Origin: Methanoculleus methanifontis
Lineage (GTDB): Archaea > Halobacteriota > Methanomicrobia > Methanomicrobiales > Methanoculleaceae
Direction: 5' to 3'
Assembly: GCF_030464365.1 (NCBI RefSeq)
Contig: NZ_VCYI01000014.1
Coordinates: forward strand, 23,392-87,391
DNA: 64,000 bases
Made by a program: the position numbers and the translations under genes. Under the pieces are notes generated by a model. It ran no database searches. It saw only the letters and a program-made list of their open reading frames with translations, and was not told the DNA's origin. Below are positions 16,923-24,687 of this stretch, piece after piece. Each line of letters starts with the position of its first letter. Within the stretch, counting starts at the first letter, position 1.

Positions 16923-17640
16923 GGGCCAGTCTCTCTCTCATCTCATCTATTGCCGCCCGGAGAAGATAGGTATTGTCAAGCGAGGCGATCAGATGTTCAG
17001 CCTCGCCGGCCTCAAGGGAGGCACACGCCGCGGCGATCGCCGGAATGGCGCGCGTCACCTCGTCGACGATCGCCAGCGTCGCGGTGCGGGCGGTCCGGGA
17101 GAGCGGGTTTAGGTCGACGGTGATGACCGCCTTACCCATCTCCCGGAGCGCGGCGCACCGGTCCCCGTCCTCGAGCGGCACCAGCACCACGTCGGCGTCC
17201 CCGATCCCCTCGCGAAGGCAGAGCGCCCGGTCGTGGGAGAGCGGGACGATCCGCTCCGGCGTACCCGTGAGGACACGGACGCCGTGCTCCGTAAGGAGCC
17301 GGTTGATCCGCTCGATTCGTTCCTCCGTCCGGTGAAAGAGGTTTACTTCGACGTCGGCGCCGCTCGCCCGCTGGAGCGCCGCGATCTCCGCCGCCGCAAG
17401 CGCCGCCGTGTTGCCGTTCACCGATATCACCGCGTGCCGTGCGGCGAGAAGCATCGCGGCGGCCGTCCGCTCGGCGAGGGCGGCGCTTTCGGTCGTCTTC
17501 TCGCTGAGCAGGTAATCGAACGCCTCCCCGCGCCCGTGGGCGGCGAGCCCTTCCGGTGCGACGATACCCTCGCGGGCGCACCGGGCAATTCGTTCACGGG
17601 CGACAAGGGAGCGGTAGCGTGGATGGTCTTTTGGAATCAT
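16909..17640 (-). CDS. 4-phosphopantoate--beta-alanine ligase (archaeal PPS)
   Basis: Enzyme of 243 aa that joins 4-phosphopantoate to beta-alanine with ATP to give 4-phosphopantothenate, the archaeal alternative to PanC. The N-terminal signature IPKDHPRYRSL and ARERI, the VNGNTAAL loop near residue 74 and the VDLNPLSRTA segment are typical of this family. The gene overlaps pantoate kinase by four bases, and CoaBC lies next upstream, so three consecutive steps of coenzyme A synthesis are encoded together. Confidence 0.93.
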   Translation of the reverse strand: MIPKDHPRYRSLVARERIARCAREGIVAPEGLAAHGRGEAFDYLLSEKTTESAALAERTAAAMLLAARHAVISVNGNTAALAAAEIAALQRASGADVEVNLFHRTEERIERINRLLTEHGVRVLTGTPERIVPLSHDRALCLREGIGDADVVLVPLEDGDRCAALREMGKAVITVDLNPLSRTARTATLAIVDEVTRAIPAIAAACASLEAGEAEHLIASLDNTYLLRAAIDEMRERLAHALE

Positions 17641-18479
17641 GGTTTCACCTCGATCAGGTATGCGCCGCGGCGTGCGACGTGGAGGGTGTAGACCTCTCCG
17701 AACCGGGAGAGCACCTCCTCCGCAGCCCCGCCTGTGGCAAAGACGCCGTTTCCAAGCATCGTCATACTCGCCGGGACTCTCTCGGCGTCGCAGGCTTCGA
17801 GCACCCGCCGCACCCCCGGCGCGACGAGCCTGCTCTTCTCGGCGAACCCCCGCGAGAGCCAGCAGAAGTCAGCGAGGTCACGGGGGCAGCGGTCCGGGAA
17901 CGCGGCGGCGATCCGTGCCATCGTCCCTGAGGACGAGAGAACCGAGGCGGTCGGGAGCGCCCCGAGGCTCACGGCGTAGAGGGGCTCTTCCGGATAGATG
18001 CGGGTGATATCCGCGTGAATCCCCGCTCCCTTCCGGCAGACGACCCCGCCGGAGATGCTCGCGGCGACATCCCCGAGCCCGGTGCGGTGGAGTACCTCGG
18101 CCTCGTGTGCTCGTGCGGCCACCTCGTCCGCGGAAAGATCGAGATCGAAGAGACGATTTGCCGCCGTGAGCGTCGCAAGCAACGCCGCCGCCGAGAGCCC
18201 GAACCCGGCGCCGATGGGAAGCCGGCACTCCGTCGTGACGCAGGCGGCGACACCCAGCCGTTCGAGGGCGTACTCGACCGGCGGCGATCCGGTGCTCGCG
18301 TGACCCTGCCGGACGACCTGGACGCTCGTTTCGCGGGCCTTCTCGACCGTCGAGCGCACCCCTTCACTGATGACCACGCCGGCCCCGACGCTCCCGGTCT
18401 CCTCCGGGCCGATTCCTTCGACGCGCCTGAAGTAGCCGGATATATGCCCGGGAGAGAAGGCTACAGCAGTTCTGACCAT
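17637..18479 (-). CDS. Pantoate kinase (GHMP family)
   Basis: GHMP kinase of 280 aa that phosphorylates pantoate to 4-phosphopantoate, the first archaeal-specific step of CoA synthesis. The phosphate-binding loop LPIGAGFGLSAAALL lies near residue 86, the N terminus has the expected AFSPGHISGYF block and the third motif is SMTMLGNGVFA. The gene starts inside the last codons of CoaBC (19-base overlap) and ends overlapping PPS by four bases, so the order CoaBC-PoK-PPS is one coupled unit. Confidence 0.92.
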   Translation of the reverse strand: MVRTAVAFSPGHISGYFRRVEGIGPEETGSVGAGVVISEGVRSTVEKARETSVQVVRQGHASTGSPPVEYALERLGVAACVTTECRLPIGAGFGLSAAALLATLTAANRLFDLDLSADEVAARAHEAEVLHRTGLGDVAASISGGVVCRKGAGIHADITRIYPEEPLYAVSLGALPTASVLSSSGTMARIAAAFPDRCPRDLADFCWLSRGFAEKSRLVAPGVRRVLEACDAERVPASMTMLGNGVFATGGAAEEVLSRFGEVYTLHVARRGAYLIEVKP

Positions 18480-19591
18480 ATCGCTCTGGCGGCCTCCTCT
18501 TTGTTCCCGGAGACGTCCCGCGTCCCGCCGGCGCTCATAATACGAAACGATCCCTCCGCCGCGCCCATCGTCGGGGGAGCGTTCACGACGACGACGCTCG
18601 CGCCGGCGTCAAGCATCGCTCTCGCCTGCTTCTCCTCGTCCCAGCCCAGTTTGAACGCCACCGTCACGGGGTTGCACGCCGCCGCCACCTCGTCGATGAC
18701 CTTCGGGAGGGGGTCGAGCCGGACGGTCCGGGGCGACCCGCTCGGGATCTTCCCCTCGTGCCGTTCGGGGGCAAAGTCCGATATCGCGGCCGCGCTGACG
18801 TAGATGTCGACCCCTTCGTCGCGGCAGACCGAGAGAACCGCGTCCCGCATCCCGGCCGCGGTCGTGGCGCAGATGTTTCGGACGCAGGGGAACGACCCGC
18901 TGTGTACCACCGTCACGTCCGCCCCGAGCCGGAAGGCCTCGAGCGCGAGCGCCCTCCCCATCCGTCCGGTCGACCGGGTGGTGAGGACCCGGATGTCGTC
19001 GAGGGGTTCTGCGCACGCCCCGCTCGTGATCAGCACCCGTTTCCCCGCGAGGGGCCGGCCCGAGACCGCCCGTTCGGCGTGGAGGACGATCGTATCGGTA
19101 TCGGTAATCTTCGCCTTCTCCTCCTCGATCCGGGGATCGACGACGTCGATGCCCCAGGAGCAGAGCCGCCGGAGATTCTCCACGACCCCCGGGTGGCGGT
19201 ACATGCTCTCGTGCATCGCCGGGACGACCACCACCGGCATCCCCCGGCCGAGCGCCGTCGTCGCGAAGGTCGTGACCGTTGTATCGTCGATCCCGCAGGC
19301 GATCTTACCGACGGTATTGGCCGTGCAGGGTGCGACGAGCAGGAGGTCGGCCTCCCCGCCCTCCCCGCAGTAGAGGACGTGCTCCACCAGGCCGGTGATC
19401 CGGGTGATTACCGGGCGCCCCGTCGCGTAGGTCAGGGCGTCGGGGTGGACGATCCCGGCTGCTGCCTCCGTCATCACCGCCTGCACCGTCGCCCCCCTGC
19501 GGCGCAGGGCGTGAGCGAGTTTCACCGTCTCGACGGCCGCGATGCTCCCCGTCACGGCAAGCACCACTGTTTTTCCCGAAAACGTCTTCAC
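18461..19591 (-). CDS. coaBC: Bifunctional CoaBC (PPC decarboxylase / PPC synthetase)
   Basis: Enzyme of about 376 aa. The N-terminal flavin-dependent decarboxylase domain is marked by VTGSIAAVETVKL and the active-site block PAMHESMYRHP near residue 158. The C-terminal synthetase domain has ITSGACAEPLDDIR and STGRMG, where the family usually shows ITSGGT and SSGKMG. It converts 4-phosphopantothenate to 4-phosphopantetheine. A GTG start at 19591 overlaps the stop of the upstream tRNA methyltransferase gene as GTGA and leaves the normal N terminus; a start at 19621 would add ten unconserved residues. Confidence 0.92.
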   Translation of the reverse strand: MKTFSGKTVVLAVTGSIAAVETVKLAHALRRRGATVQAVMTEAAAGIVHPDALTYATGRPVITRITGLVEHVLYCGEGGEADLLLVAPCTANTVGKIACGIDDTTVTTFATTALGRGMPVVVVPAMHESMYRHPGVVENLRRLCSWGIDVVDPRIEEEKAKITDTDTIVLHAERAVSGRPLAGKRVLITSGACAEPLDDIRVLTTRSTGRMGRALALEAFRLGADVTVVHSGSFPCVRNICATTAAGMRDAVLSVCRDEGVDIYVSAAAISDFAPERHEGKIPSGSPRTVRLDPLPKVIDEVAAACNPVTVAFKLGWDEEKQARAMLDAGASVVVVNAPPTMGAAEGSFRIMSAGGTRDVSGNKEEAARAIWSELL

Positions 19592-20469
19592 GATATCGTC
19601 ACATCCTGGACCATGTGCCACGCGTGCGGGCCGTATTTCTTCACCCGGCGGGAGGTCACCGCCGCCGAAAACCCGGCCTCATCCACCCGTTCCCGGATCG
19701 TCTCGTTCACGTCCCCGATGCTATGGATGTGGAGCACGCTCCCCTCCCGGACATGGGCGAGGACGTCACCGAGCATCGATGGCGCGTCGAAATGTCCCAT
19801 CAGGATCCGATCGTAGACCCCGGAGAGGAGTTCCCGGCAGTCGCCGAGTTCTCCTGTGACCCGGCCTCGAACGCGGTTTGCCATAATGTTTCGTTGCAGG
19901 TATTCAAAGGCTATTGGGTTGATCTCCATTGCGTGAACCCGTGCACCGCTCATGGCCGCCGGTATGGTGAAGTAGCCGATTCCGGCGAACATGTCGGCGA
20001 CCCGCTCGCCGGGCCGGACAAGAGAGGCAATCCTCGCCTTTTCGTTGCGGTTGCCCTGCGAAAACATCACCTTTGTCGGATCGAGGAAGAAGGTGTAGCC
20101 CTGCTCGCGGTGCCGCACCTCACCGGCGGTGCCGTAGAGGACCTCAATGTCCGGGATGCGCATCTCGCTCAAAAACCCCTTCACCTGGACGACGCCCCGG
20201 GGACGGCAGTGCTCCACGATTGCGGTAAGTTCCTCCTTCGTCGGCGCGTCGCCGTGGACGACCGCAACGTCGCCGAGGAGGTGGTAGCCGCGGCCCCGGT
20301 AGGTCTCCCGCTCGGGGAGGTCCGTATCGGCAAAATAGCCCTCCCTGACCGGAACCCAGGCGACGCCGCCCTCGACATACGGCCGGCGGGAGGGATCCAC
20401 CCACTCCGCGTCCGCGATATCGGCGAGAGCAGCCGCCGGCACCTTCCGCGCACGCATGACAGAACTCAC
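19588..20469 (-). CDS. Trm5/Tyw2-family tRNA enzyme, probably Taw2
   Basis: SAM-binding protein of about 293 aa with the Trm5/TYW2 core: VADMFAGIGYFTIP near residue 157, VHAMEINPIAFEYLQRN and the HxH-rich SVLHIHSIGD. The position that reads NLP in m1G37 methyltransferases (Trm5) reads MGHFDAPSM here, which favours the aminocarboxypropyl transferase Taw2 of wyosine-derivative synthesis at tRNA-Phe position 37. A GTG start at 20469 overlaps the NMD3 stop (GTGA); an ATG four codons later is the alternative. The neighbours belong to translation (NMD3). Confidence 0.88.
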   Translation of the reverse strand: MSSVMRARKVPAAALADIADAEWVDPSRRPYVEGGVAWVPVREGYFADTDLPERETYRGRGYHLLGDVAVVHGDAPTKEELTAIVEHCRPRGVVQVKGFLSEMRIPDIEVLYGTAGEVRHREQGYTFFLDPTKVMFSQGNRNEKARIASLVRPGERVADMFAGIGYFTIPAAMSGARVHAMEINPIAFEYLQRNIMANRVRGRVTGELGDCRELLSGVYDRILMGHFDAPSMLGDVLAHVREGSVLHIHSIGDVNETIRERVDEAGFSAAVTSRRVKKYGPHAWHMVQDVTIS

Positions 20470-21509
20470 CCGACGATGACCAGGCGATCCTGCTCCTCGT
20501 CGCGGAGCACCCGGATCGGCTGCCCCTCCACGGGGAATGTCCAGGGCACCGGGTTGACCTCACGCGTCCGGTAGGTCTTTGGATCCATCAGCCCTACGAT
20601 GCCCGGCTGCGTGAAGACGACGAGCGCGGACTCGGCCTCGCGGATGTTCCCGATGAGGCGCTCGACCTCGGCCTCGGTGAGCGTCCGGCCGCTGCCGGTC
20701 GCGAGATCGAAGACCCGGAGGCGCTGGCCGTCGATCTCGCGCACCTCGAAGTAGTTGCCTTTCGAGACCACCACGTCGCCTTTCTGGTAGAACGGTAACC
20801 GAATGGAGTAGGTGACCCGGTAGAGCGCTTTCCCGTCCTTCTCCCCGACCAGCTTCGGGTGGGTCGTGAACCGCCCGCCGAGCGCCCCCGTGATCGTCCT
20901 TGCGATCTCCTGACCGAGGTGCTGCGTCCCGACGGTGACATCGACGCCGTCCTTTGTGTCCTCGAGTTCCGATATGAACGAGAACCGGTCGCCCGACTGC
21001 TGGAGCGACTCTTCGGCCTGCTGTGCAATATTCGCGGAGACCTCGCGCTCGTAGGTGTTGATCTTCCGGCCGGTCCCCCGCACCTGGACGATCCCCTCGT
21101 AGTAGCCCCCGGAGATGCGGCTGCACCGGTCGCAGGCCTCCTTCTGCCAGCGGATCTCGGTACTGCAGGCTTCCTGAACCGGGACGCCGTAAAGGGCCGC
21201 CTCCACCTCGATGGTGCAGGCCGTCCTGTTCGATGCGATATCTTCGGCGCGGACGGTGACCCGGATATCTTTCGCATCCTCGTGGATGCTGACCGCCGAG
21301 ACCGCCAGCTCGGCGATGAGGTCTTCGCGCGGCATCTGCAGGTCCGACCAGGTCTTGCCGCGTTTCTGCGACTCGCAGACCGGGCAGTAGACGGCGGTCA
21401 CGAACGGCTCGCAGGTCAGCAGCCGCACATCCGCGGCCCGGCACTCCGGGCAGAGCCCTTCCTCGCTCGGCTTTCCGCAGCGGGGACAGATGCTCGTCTG
21501 GATGGTCAT
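20466..21509 (-). CDS. Archaeal NMD3 family protein
   Basis: Protein of 347 aa related to eukaryotic NMD3, the adaptor that binds the 60S subunit. It has an N-terminal zinc ribbon (CPRCG...CPEC, residues 8-23), a second knuckle (CPVCESQKRG), a third pair CDRCSRISGGYYEG near residue 130 with the diagnostic GYYEGIVQVRG segment, and an OB/SH3-like C-terminal region. In archaea, which have no nuclear export, it is inferred to act in large-subunit assembly or quality control. It is coupled to the Taw2-like gene by a GTGA overlap. Confidence 0.92.
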   Translation of the reverse strand: MTIQTSICPRCGKPSEEGLCPECRAADVRLLTCEPFVTAVYCPVCESQKRGKTWSDLQMPREDLIAELAVSAVSIHEDAKDIRVTVRAEDIASNRTACTIEVEAALYGVPVQEACSTEIRWQKEACDRCSRISGGYYEGIVQVRGTGRKINTYEREVSANIAQQAEESLQQSGDRFSFISELEDTKDGVDVTVGTQHLGQEIARTITGALGGRFTTHPKLVGEKDGKALYRVTYSIRLPFYQKGDVVVSKGNYFEVREIDGQRLRVFDLATGSGRTLTEAEVERLIGNIREAESALVVFTQPGIVGLMDPKTYRTREVNPVPWTFPVEGQPIRVLRDEEQDRLVIVG

Positions 21510-21512
21510 GGA

Positions 21513-21806
21513 TCAGATCCTGAATATCTGGGCGTGCGGCACGTCGCCGATCATGATACAGTCGTTCTCGGAAACCAACCCCATGGCGACGGCGAGGGCT
21601 ACGACGCGCCTGCCGATGATATTGACGTTCTCCGCGCACGCGAGCGCTCCCCGGACGTCCTCTTCGTCGGCACACTCCGTGCCGTAAAACCCTCCGGAGA
21701 TGCAGACCTCGACGTCTCCGTGCATCAGGGTGGCGTCCATGAGCTCGGCGTCGCAGGCAGCCACCACTTCACCGGCGCCCGGTATGCGGTGCACTTTCAG
21801 GTACAT
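21513..21806 (-). CDS. DUF424 family protein
   Basis: Small archaeal protein of 97 aa, beginning MYLKVHRIPG and containing ISGGFYGTE and NIIGRRVVALAVAMGLV. The family is widespread in archaea next to translation genes and has no established function. The ATG at 21806 is chosen over an upstream in-frame start because it matches the family N terminus. It lies three bases before NMD3 and is probably cotranscribed with it. Confidence 0.85.
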   Translation of the reverse strand: MYLKVHRIPGAGEVVAACDAELMDATLMHGDVEVCISGGFYGTECADEEDVRGALACAENVNIIGRRVVALAVAMGLVSENDCIMIGDVPHAQIFRI

Positions 21807-21848
21807 CACATACCGTTTGACGGGAGTCGTCAAAAAGGTGCGCAGTTC

Positions 21849-22679
21849 CTAAGGAAGCGCGATATCTACGCCGTAGGTGCGCGACGGTGTCTCTGCATGG
21901 ATGCGCCATGCGTCCTCTTCGGTGATGAGCCCCTCCTCGAAGTACCGGCGCGTGAACCGCGGCACAGACTTCGGCCCGATGACCGCGCCGGGCCTCGCGT
22001 TCTCGTCCATGTAGTCGCTCTCCATCGTGAACCGCCGGCCCGACCGGGCGAGCGCGGGGATCTCCTCGTGCCGCGCGATGAACGAGGGCATGAGGGGCGT
22101 ATCGGGCGTCGCGAAGTGTTTGACGACCTTCTCGACCGGGATACCGGCCCGCCGTGCCATATCGACGACGTCGGCGCACGGTCCGCTCTCGGCGTGGAGC
22201 TGGACGGCGCAGCCGCAGTCGGCCCCGAGTTCGAGCGAATGAAGGAGAACCGCGTTCGAGGCGCTGAGCACCTCCGGCGCGACCTCGTAGTGGGGCCGCC
22301 CGCTCTTGAGGGCGACGGCCCGCCCATCCTCGACGTAGCGGGCGGCGAGGTCGAGCCCGGCCATCATCACGCCGGCGGCCTCGTCCAGAGTCATCCGTTC
22401 CGCGAGCCGGCCTATCTCTGCGGGGTGGACGCCGAGGACCGGATAGACGACGACCCCGGTCTCGCGGACCATCTCCGCCACCCGGAGCGTGGCGTCGAAG
22501 ACCTCGCGGTAGTCCTCGCCCGACGAGGGTTCGACTCCAAACGACCAGGAGGGTTTTGAGACCAGGAAGATGTGCGTTCCCCCGCTGCGGCGGAAGTCCT
22601 TCGCGGCCTCGACGCCCCGGCCGTTTTGCGGGTCGATGTGGATATGGTCGTCAGTGATCGGTATCGCGGGGAGTTTCAT
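21849..22679 (-). CDS. TatD-like metal-dependent hydrolase (COG1831 type)
   Basis: Amidohydrolase-superfamily protein of 276 aa. Metal ligands are suggested by DDHIHIDP (residues 10-17), GVHPAEIG near residue 88, QLHAES near 162, KHFA near 188 and the C-terminal ESDYMD. The set fits a TIM-barrel hydrolase with one or two metals; the substrate is unknown. It starts inside the last 29 bases of the dihydroneopterin aldolase gene, so the two are coupled. Confidence 0.87.
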   Translation of the reverse strand: MKLPAIPITDDHIHIDPQNGRGVEAAKDFRRSGGTHIFLVSKPSWSFGVEPSSGEDYREVFDATLRVAEMVRETGVVVYPVLGVHPAEIGRLAERMTLDEAAGVMMAGLDLAARYVEDGRAVALKSGRPHYEVAPEVLSASNAVLLHSLELGADCGCAVQLHAESGPCADVVDMARRAGIPVEKVVKHFATPDTPLMPSFIARHEEIPALARSGRRFTMESDYMDENARPGAVIGPKSVPRFTRRYFEEGLITEEDAWRIHAETPSRTYGVDIALP

Positions 22680-23004
22680 GGAACTCGACGATCTCCATCA
22701 TGGGGTAGTCGTCCTCGAGACGCAGCCGGGCGCGGCAGACGGTCGTCCCGACCCCGGTCGTGATAGCGGCATCGAACATCTTCCCGGCAAGCTCCGAGTA
22801 GCCGAACCGGTTCGAGACCATCATATCGCGGTTCAGCCGGACGGTGATACTCGTCACGTAGGGCTGCAGCCCGACGGCCTGCTCGATGGCGGCCTCGACG
22901 GCCGCGGCCGTCTCGCGGGCGATGGGCGTCCCGACGAACTGATGGTAGAGGGCGCCGAGTTTGATCCCGGCTTCGAAGGCCGCTTTCTCGCGGTCGGTGA
23001 TCAT
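22651..23004 (-). CDS. mptD: Archaeal dihydroneopterin aldolase MptD
   Basis: Protein of 117 aa with the family signature FEAGIKLGALYHQFVGTPI at residues 10-28 and the conserved FGYSELAGKMFDAAITTGVG block. The family cleaves 7,8-dihydroneopterin to 6-hydroxymethyl-dihydropterin, a step in tetrahydromethanopterin synthesis. It is the first gene of the long minus-strand run that continues into NMD3 and the CoA genes. Presence of this gene supports a methanogen or related archaeon. Confidence 0.9.
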   Translation of the reverse strand: MITDREKAAFEAGIKLGALYHQFVGTPIARETAAAVEAAIEQAVGLQPYVTSITVRLNRDMMVSNRFGYSELAGKMFDAAITTGVGTTVCRARLRLEDDYPMMEIVEFHETPRDTDH

Positions 23005-23075
23005 GGTTAGTAGGTTTGTGGGTACGGGAGTAAGAAGGTGCGCCCCGGAGGGGGTGAGAAAGAAGGGGTTCTGTT

Positions 23076-23312
23076 TTACACGCGCTCATAAACACGCAAG
23101 AACTCTTCTCGAGAGATACCTGCCTGCGTGCAGATGGTTCGGAGGGTCGGGCCTTTGATTTTGGGGTGATTCGGCATCGTGAGCGGCGTCGTTGTGCCGT
23201 CCGGATTGCTGCGGATAAGCGCGATATGGTTGCCCGTCCTGACGATCTGAAAACCGAGCGCCTCCAGCGTTTTCAGCACCTTCCGCTGGGGCGCATCGTG
23301 CGGGAACTTCAT
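23076..23312 (-). CDS. hicA: HicA-type mRNA interferase toxin (module 1)
   Basis: Toxin of 78 aa with the HicA double-stranded-RNA-binding-like fold. The catalytic histidine is His29 in RTGNHIALIR, and NHPKIKGPTLRTICTQAGI is the usual C-terminal block. It follows its antitoxin with no gap. The order HicB-HicA is one of the two natural arrangements. The motif reads GNH, while the common form is GSH. Confidence 0.9.
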   Translation of the reverse strand: MKFPHDAPQRKVLKTLEALGFQIVRTGNHIALIRSNPDGTTTPLTMPNHPKIKGPTLRTICTQAGISREEFLRVYERV

Positions 23313-23534
23313 CTATACAGCGACTTCGGCGACGAAGGTCTCCATGATGTCGTTGTTCTCGAACGCATCGTTCCCGAAGGTCTCTATGTGAAACTGTATG
23401 GCGGATTTCACCTCGGCAAGCGCCTCTTCGTAGGTATCCCCCTCTGCAACGACGACACCCTTCAGACCCAGGGGGTAGGCGACATAGCCGTCGGGATGCT
23501 TCTCGACGATGATTTTCAAGGTTTTCATGGACAC
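23313..23534 (-). CDS. hicB: HicB-type antitoxin (module 1)
   Basis: Antitoxin of 73 aa with a partial RNase-H-like fold: EKHPDGYVAYPLGLKG, then EGDTYEEALAEVKSAIQFHIETFG. It lacks a separate C-terminal DNA-binding domain, as in short HicB forms. A GTG at 23534 lies about five bases after AGGAGA and is preferred to the ATG two codons later. It probably binds and blocks the HicA encoded directly downstream. Confidence 0.88.
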   Translation of the reverse strand: MSMKTLKIIVEKHPDGYVAYPLGLKGVVVAEGDTYEEALAEVKSAIQFHIETFGNDAFENNDIMETFVAEVAV

Positions 23535-23684
23535 TTATCTCTCCTGCATGTAATCAGAGTAGAGGCGATCAGTGTGATATTCAACTCGTTTGGCGATATA
23601 CTTTAGCCCGGCTTCTCCACCGGCGAAGGTTGTTGATTCATCTTTCGTTTTCGGTATTGATGGTGCTTCTTCCTGTTGCCGGGT

Positions 23685-24035
23685 TCACGCTCCCCGGTTC
23701 CAGGTTTTCCAGAAGAACACTCCGAGAATCAGCATGACGGCGTAGCCCCCGGCGACGTAATAGGGATACTCTACGGCAACCCCCAGAACCTCCAGAGCCG
23801 CCAGCACCGCGAGCCAGAGGAGGAAACCCGAGGCTGAGGCCGCAAGCCCCGCCCTGCCCAAAAGGCGTTCCGCTTCAGGCATCGTATCGCGGGCAAACAG
23901 GTGGTAGCCGAGGATGATGAAGACCGGCAGCATTCCGGCGTTGAGCCAGACCTGTACCCTCTGCGGGAATTTGACTATGAATGCTCCCATGGCGTTCGGT
24001 TCCGCGAAGAACGTGAAGAGGATCGCCATGAGCAC
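23685..24035 (-). CDS. Small membrane protein, possibly 5'-truncated
   Basis: Protein of up to 116 aa with three to four predicted membrane helices (residues 1-12, 28-47, 63-84 and 89-109) and a basic end. No family is recognised. The reading frame opens inside what looks like a membrane helix (YLWV before the GTG at 24035), no ribosome-binding site is seen, and an in-frame TGA lies seven codons upstream, so the true N terminus may have been lost. It lies between the two HicAB modules. Confidence 0.5.
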   Translation of the reverse strand: MLMAILFTFFAEPNAMGAFIVKFPQRVQVWLNAGMLPVFIILGYHLFARDTMPEAERLLGRAGLAASASGFLLWLAVLAALEVLGVAVEYPYYVAGGYAVMLILGVFFWKTWNRGA

Positions 24036-24105
24036 GGCGACCCAGAGGTAGTTTGATCAGATCCGGCGGATTCAATCAATGCCGCGGAATGTCGTACGGT
24101 ATTAC

Positions 24106-24117
24106 AATTAAGTATAC
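24106..24117 (+). promoter_or_regulatory. Box A of HicBA module 2
   Basis: TTAAGTATACGC lies about 26 bases before the ATG at 24139 with no Shine-Dalgarno site, which fits a leaderless toxin-antitoxin transcript. Confidence 0.45.
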
Positions 24118-24138
24118 GCCTGCTGGATAGGTTAAGAT

Positions 24139-24342
24139 ATGAAACTGCGTGTAGTGCTCGAACCCAGTGAGGAAGGGGGATATACGGTCTATGTACCAAG
24201 CCTGCCTGGCTGTATCAGCGAAGGCGATACGAGGGACAAAGCATTGGAAAACATCAGGGAAGCCATTGAGCTGTACCTTGAAACCGTTGAGGATGATCTC
24301 GTTTGTAGCGAAACAGCCGAACAGGTTGAGATTGCCGTATGA
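24139..24342 (+). CDS. hicB: HicB-type antitoxin (module 2)
   Basis: Antitoxin of 67 aa: MKLRVVLEPSEEGGYTVYVP, then LPGCISEGDTRDKALENIREAIELYLE, the classic HicB core. The stop overlaps the HicA start by four bases (ATGA). It is only distantly similar to the module 1 antitoxin 600 bases away on the other strand, so the two modules are separate acquisitions rather than a duplication. Confidence 0.92.
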   Translation: MKLRVVLEPSEEGGYTVYVPSLPGCISEGDTRDKALENIREAIELYLETVEDDLVCSETAEQVEIAV

Positions 24343-24566
24343 GCAAGGTGCCTGTTCTTGATTACGACAGGATCGTCATCGCTCTTCAAAGAGACGGGTG
24401 GGTTGTCGTCCGCACGCGCGGCAGCCACATTCGACTGCATAAGCATCTGCCGGCTAAAACACTGAAACTGACAGTCCCTATGCACAAACCGCTTAAGCGC
24501 TCAACACTTTCGCACATTTTAAAACAGGCCGATATGACGGTAGAAGATCTAAACGATCTCCTCTGA
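24339..24566 (+). CDS. hicA: HicA-type mRNA interferase toxin (module 2)
   Basis: Toxin of 75 aa with the standard catalytic motif RTRGSHIRLHK (His30) and the C-terminal TLSHILKQADMTVEDL block. It should cleave mRNA when free of its HicB partner. Codon use and GC are lower than in flanking housekeeping genes, as expected for a mobile module. Confidence 0.92.
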   Translation: MSKVPVLDYDRIVIALQRDGWVVVRTRGSHIRLHKHLPAKTLKLTVPMHKPLKRSTLSHILKQADMTVEDLNDLL

Positions 24567-24687
24567 GCCAGTGCATGTGAGTGACAACTCCGGCGGGCTA
24601 CGTTGACCGACATTCGATCTCCATGAGACCCGGTCTCCCTCCTGGGGAATCTGGGCTGCCCTTCGCGAAAAAGGGTACCTCCTCCCC

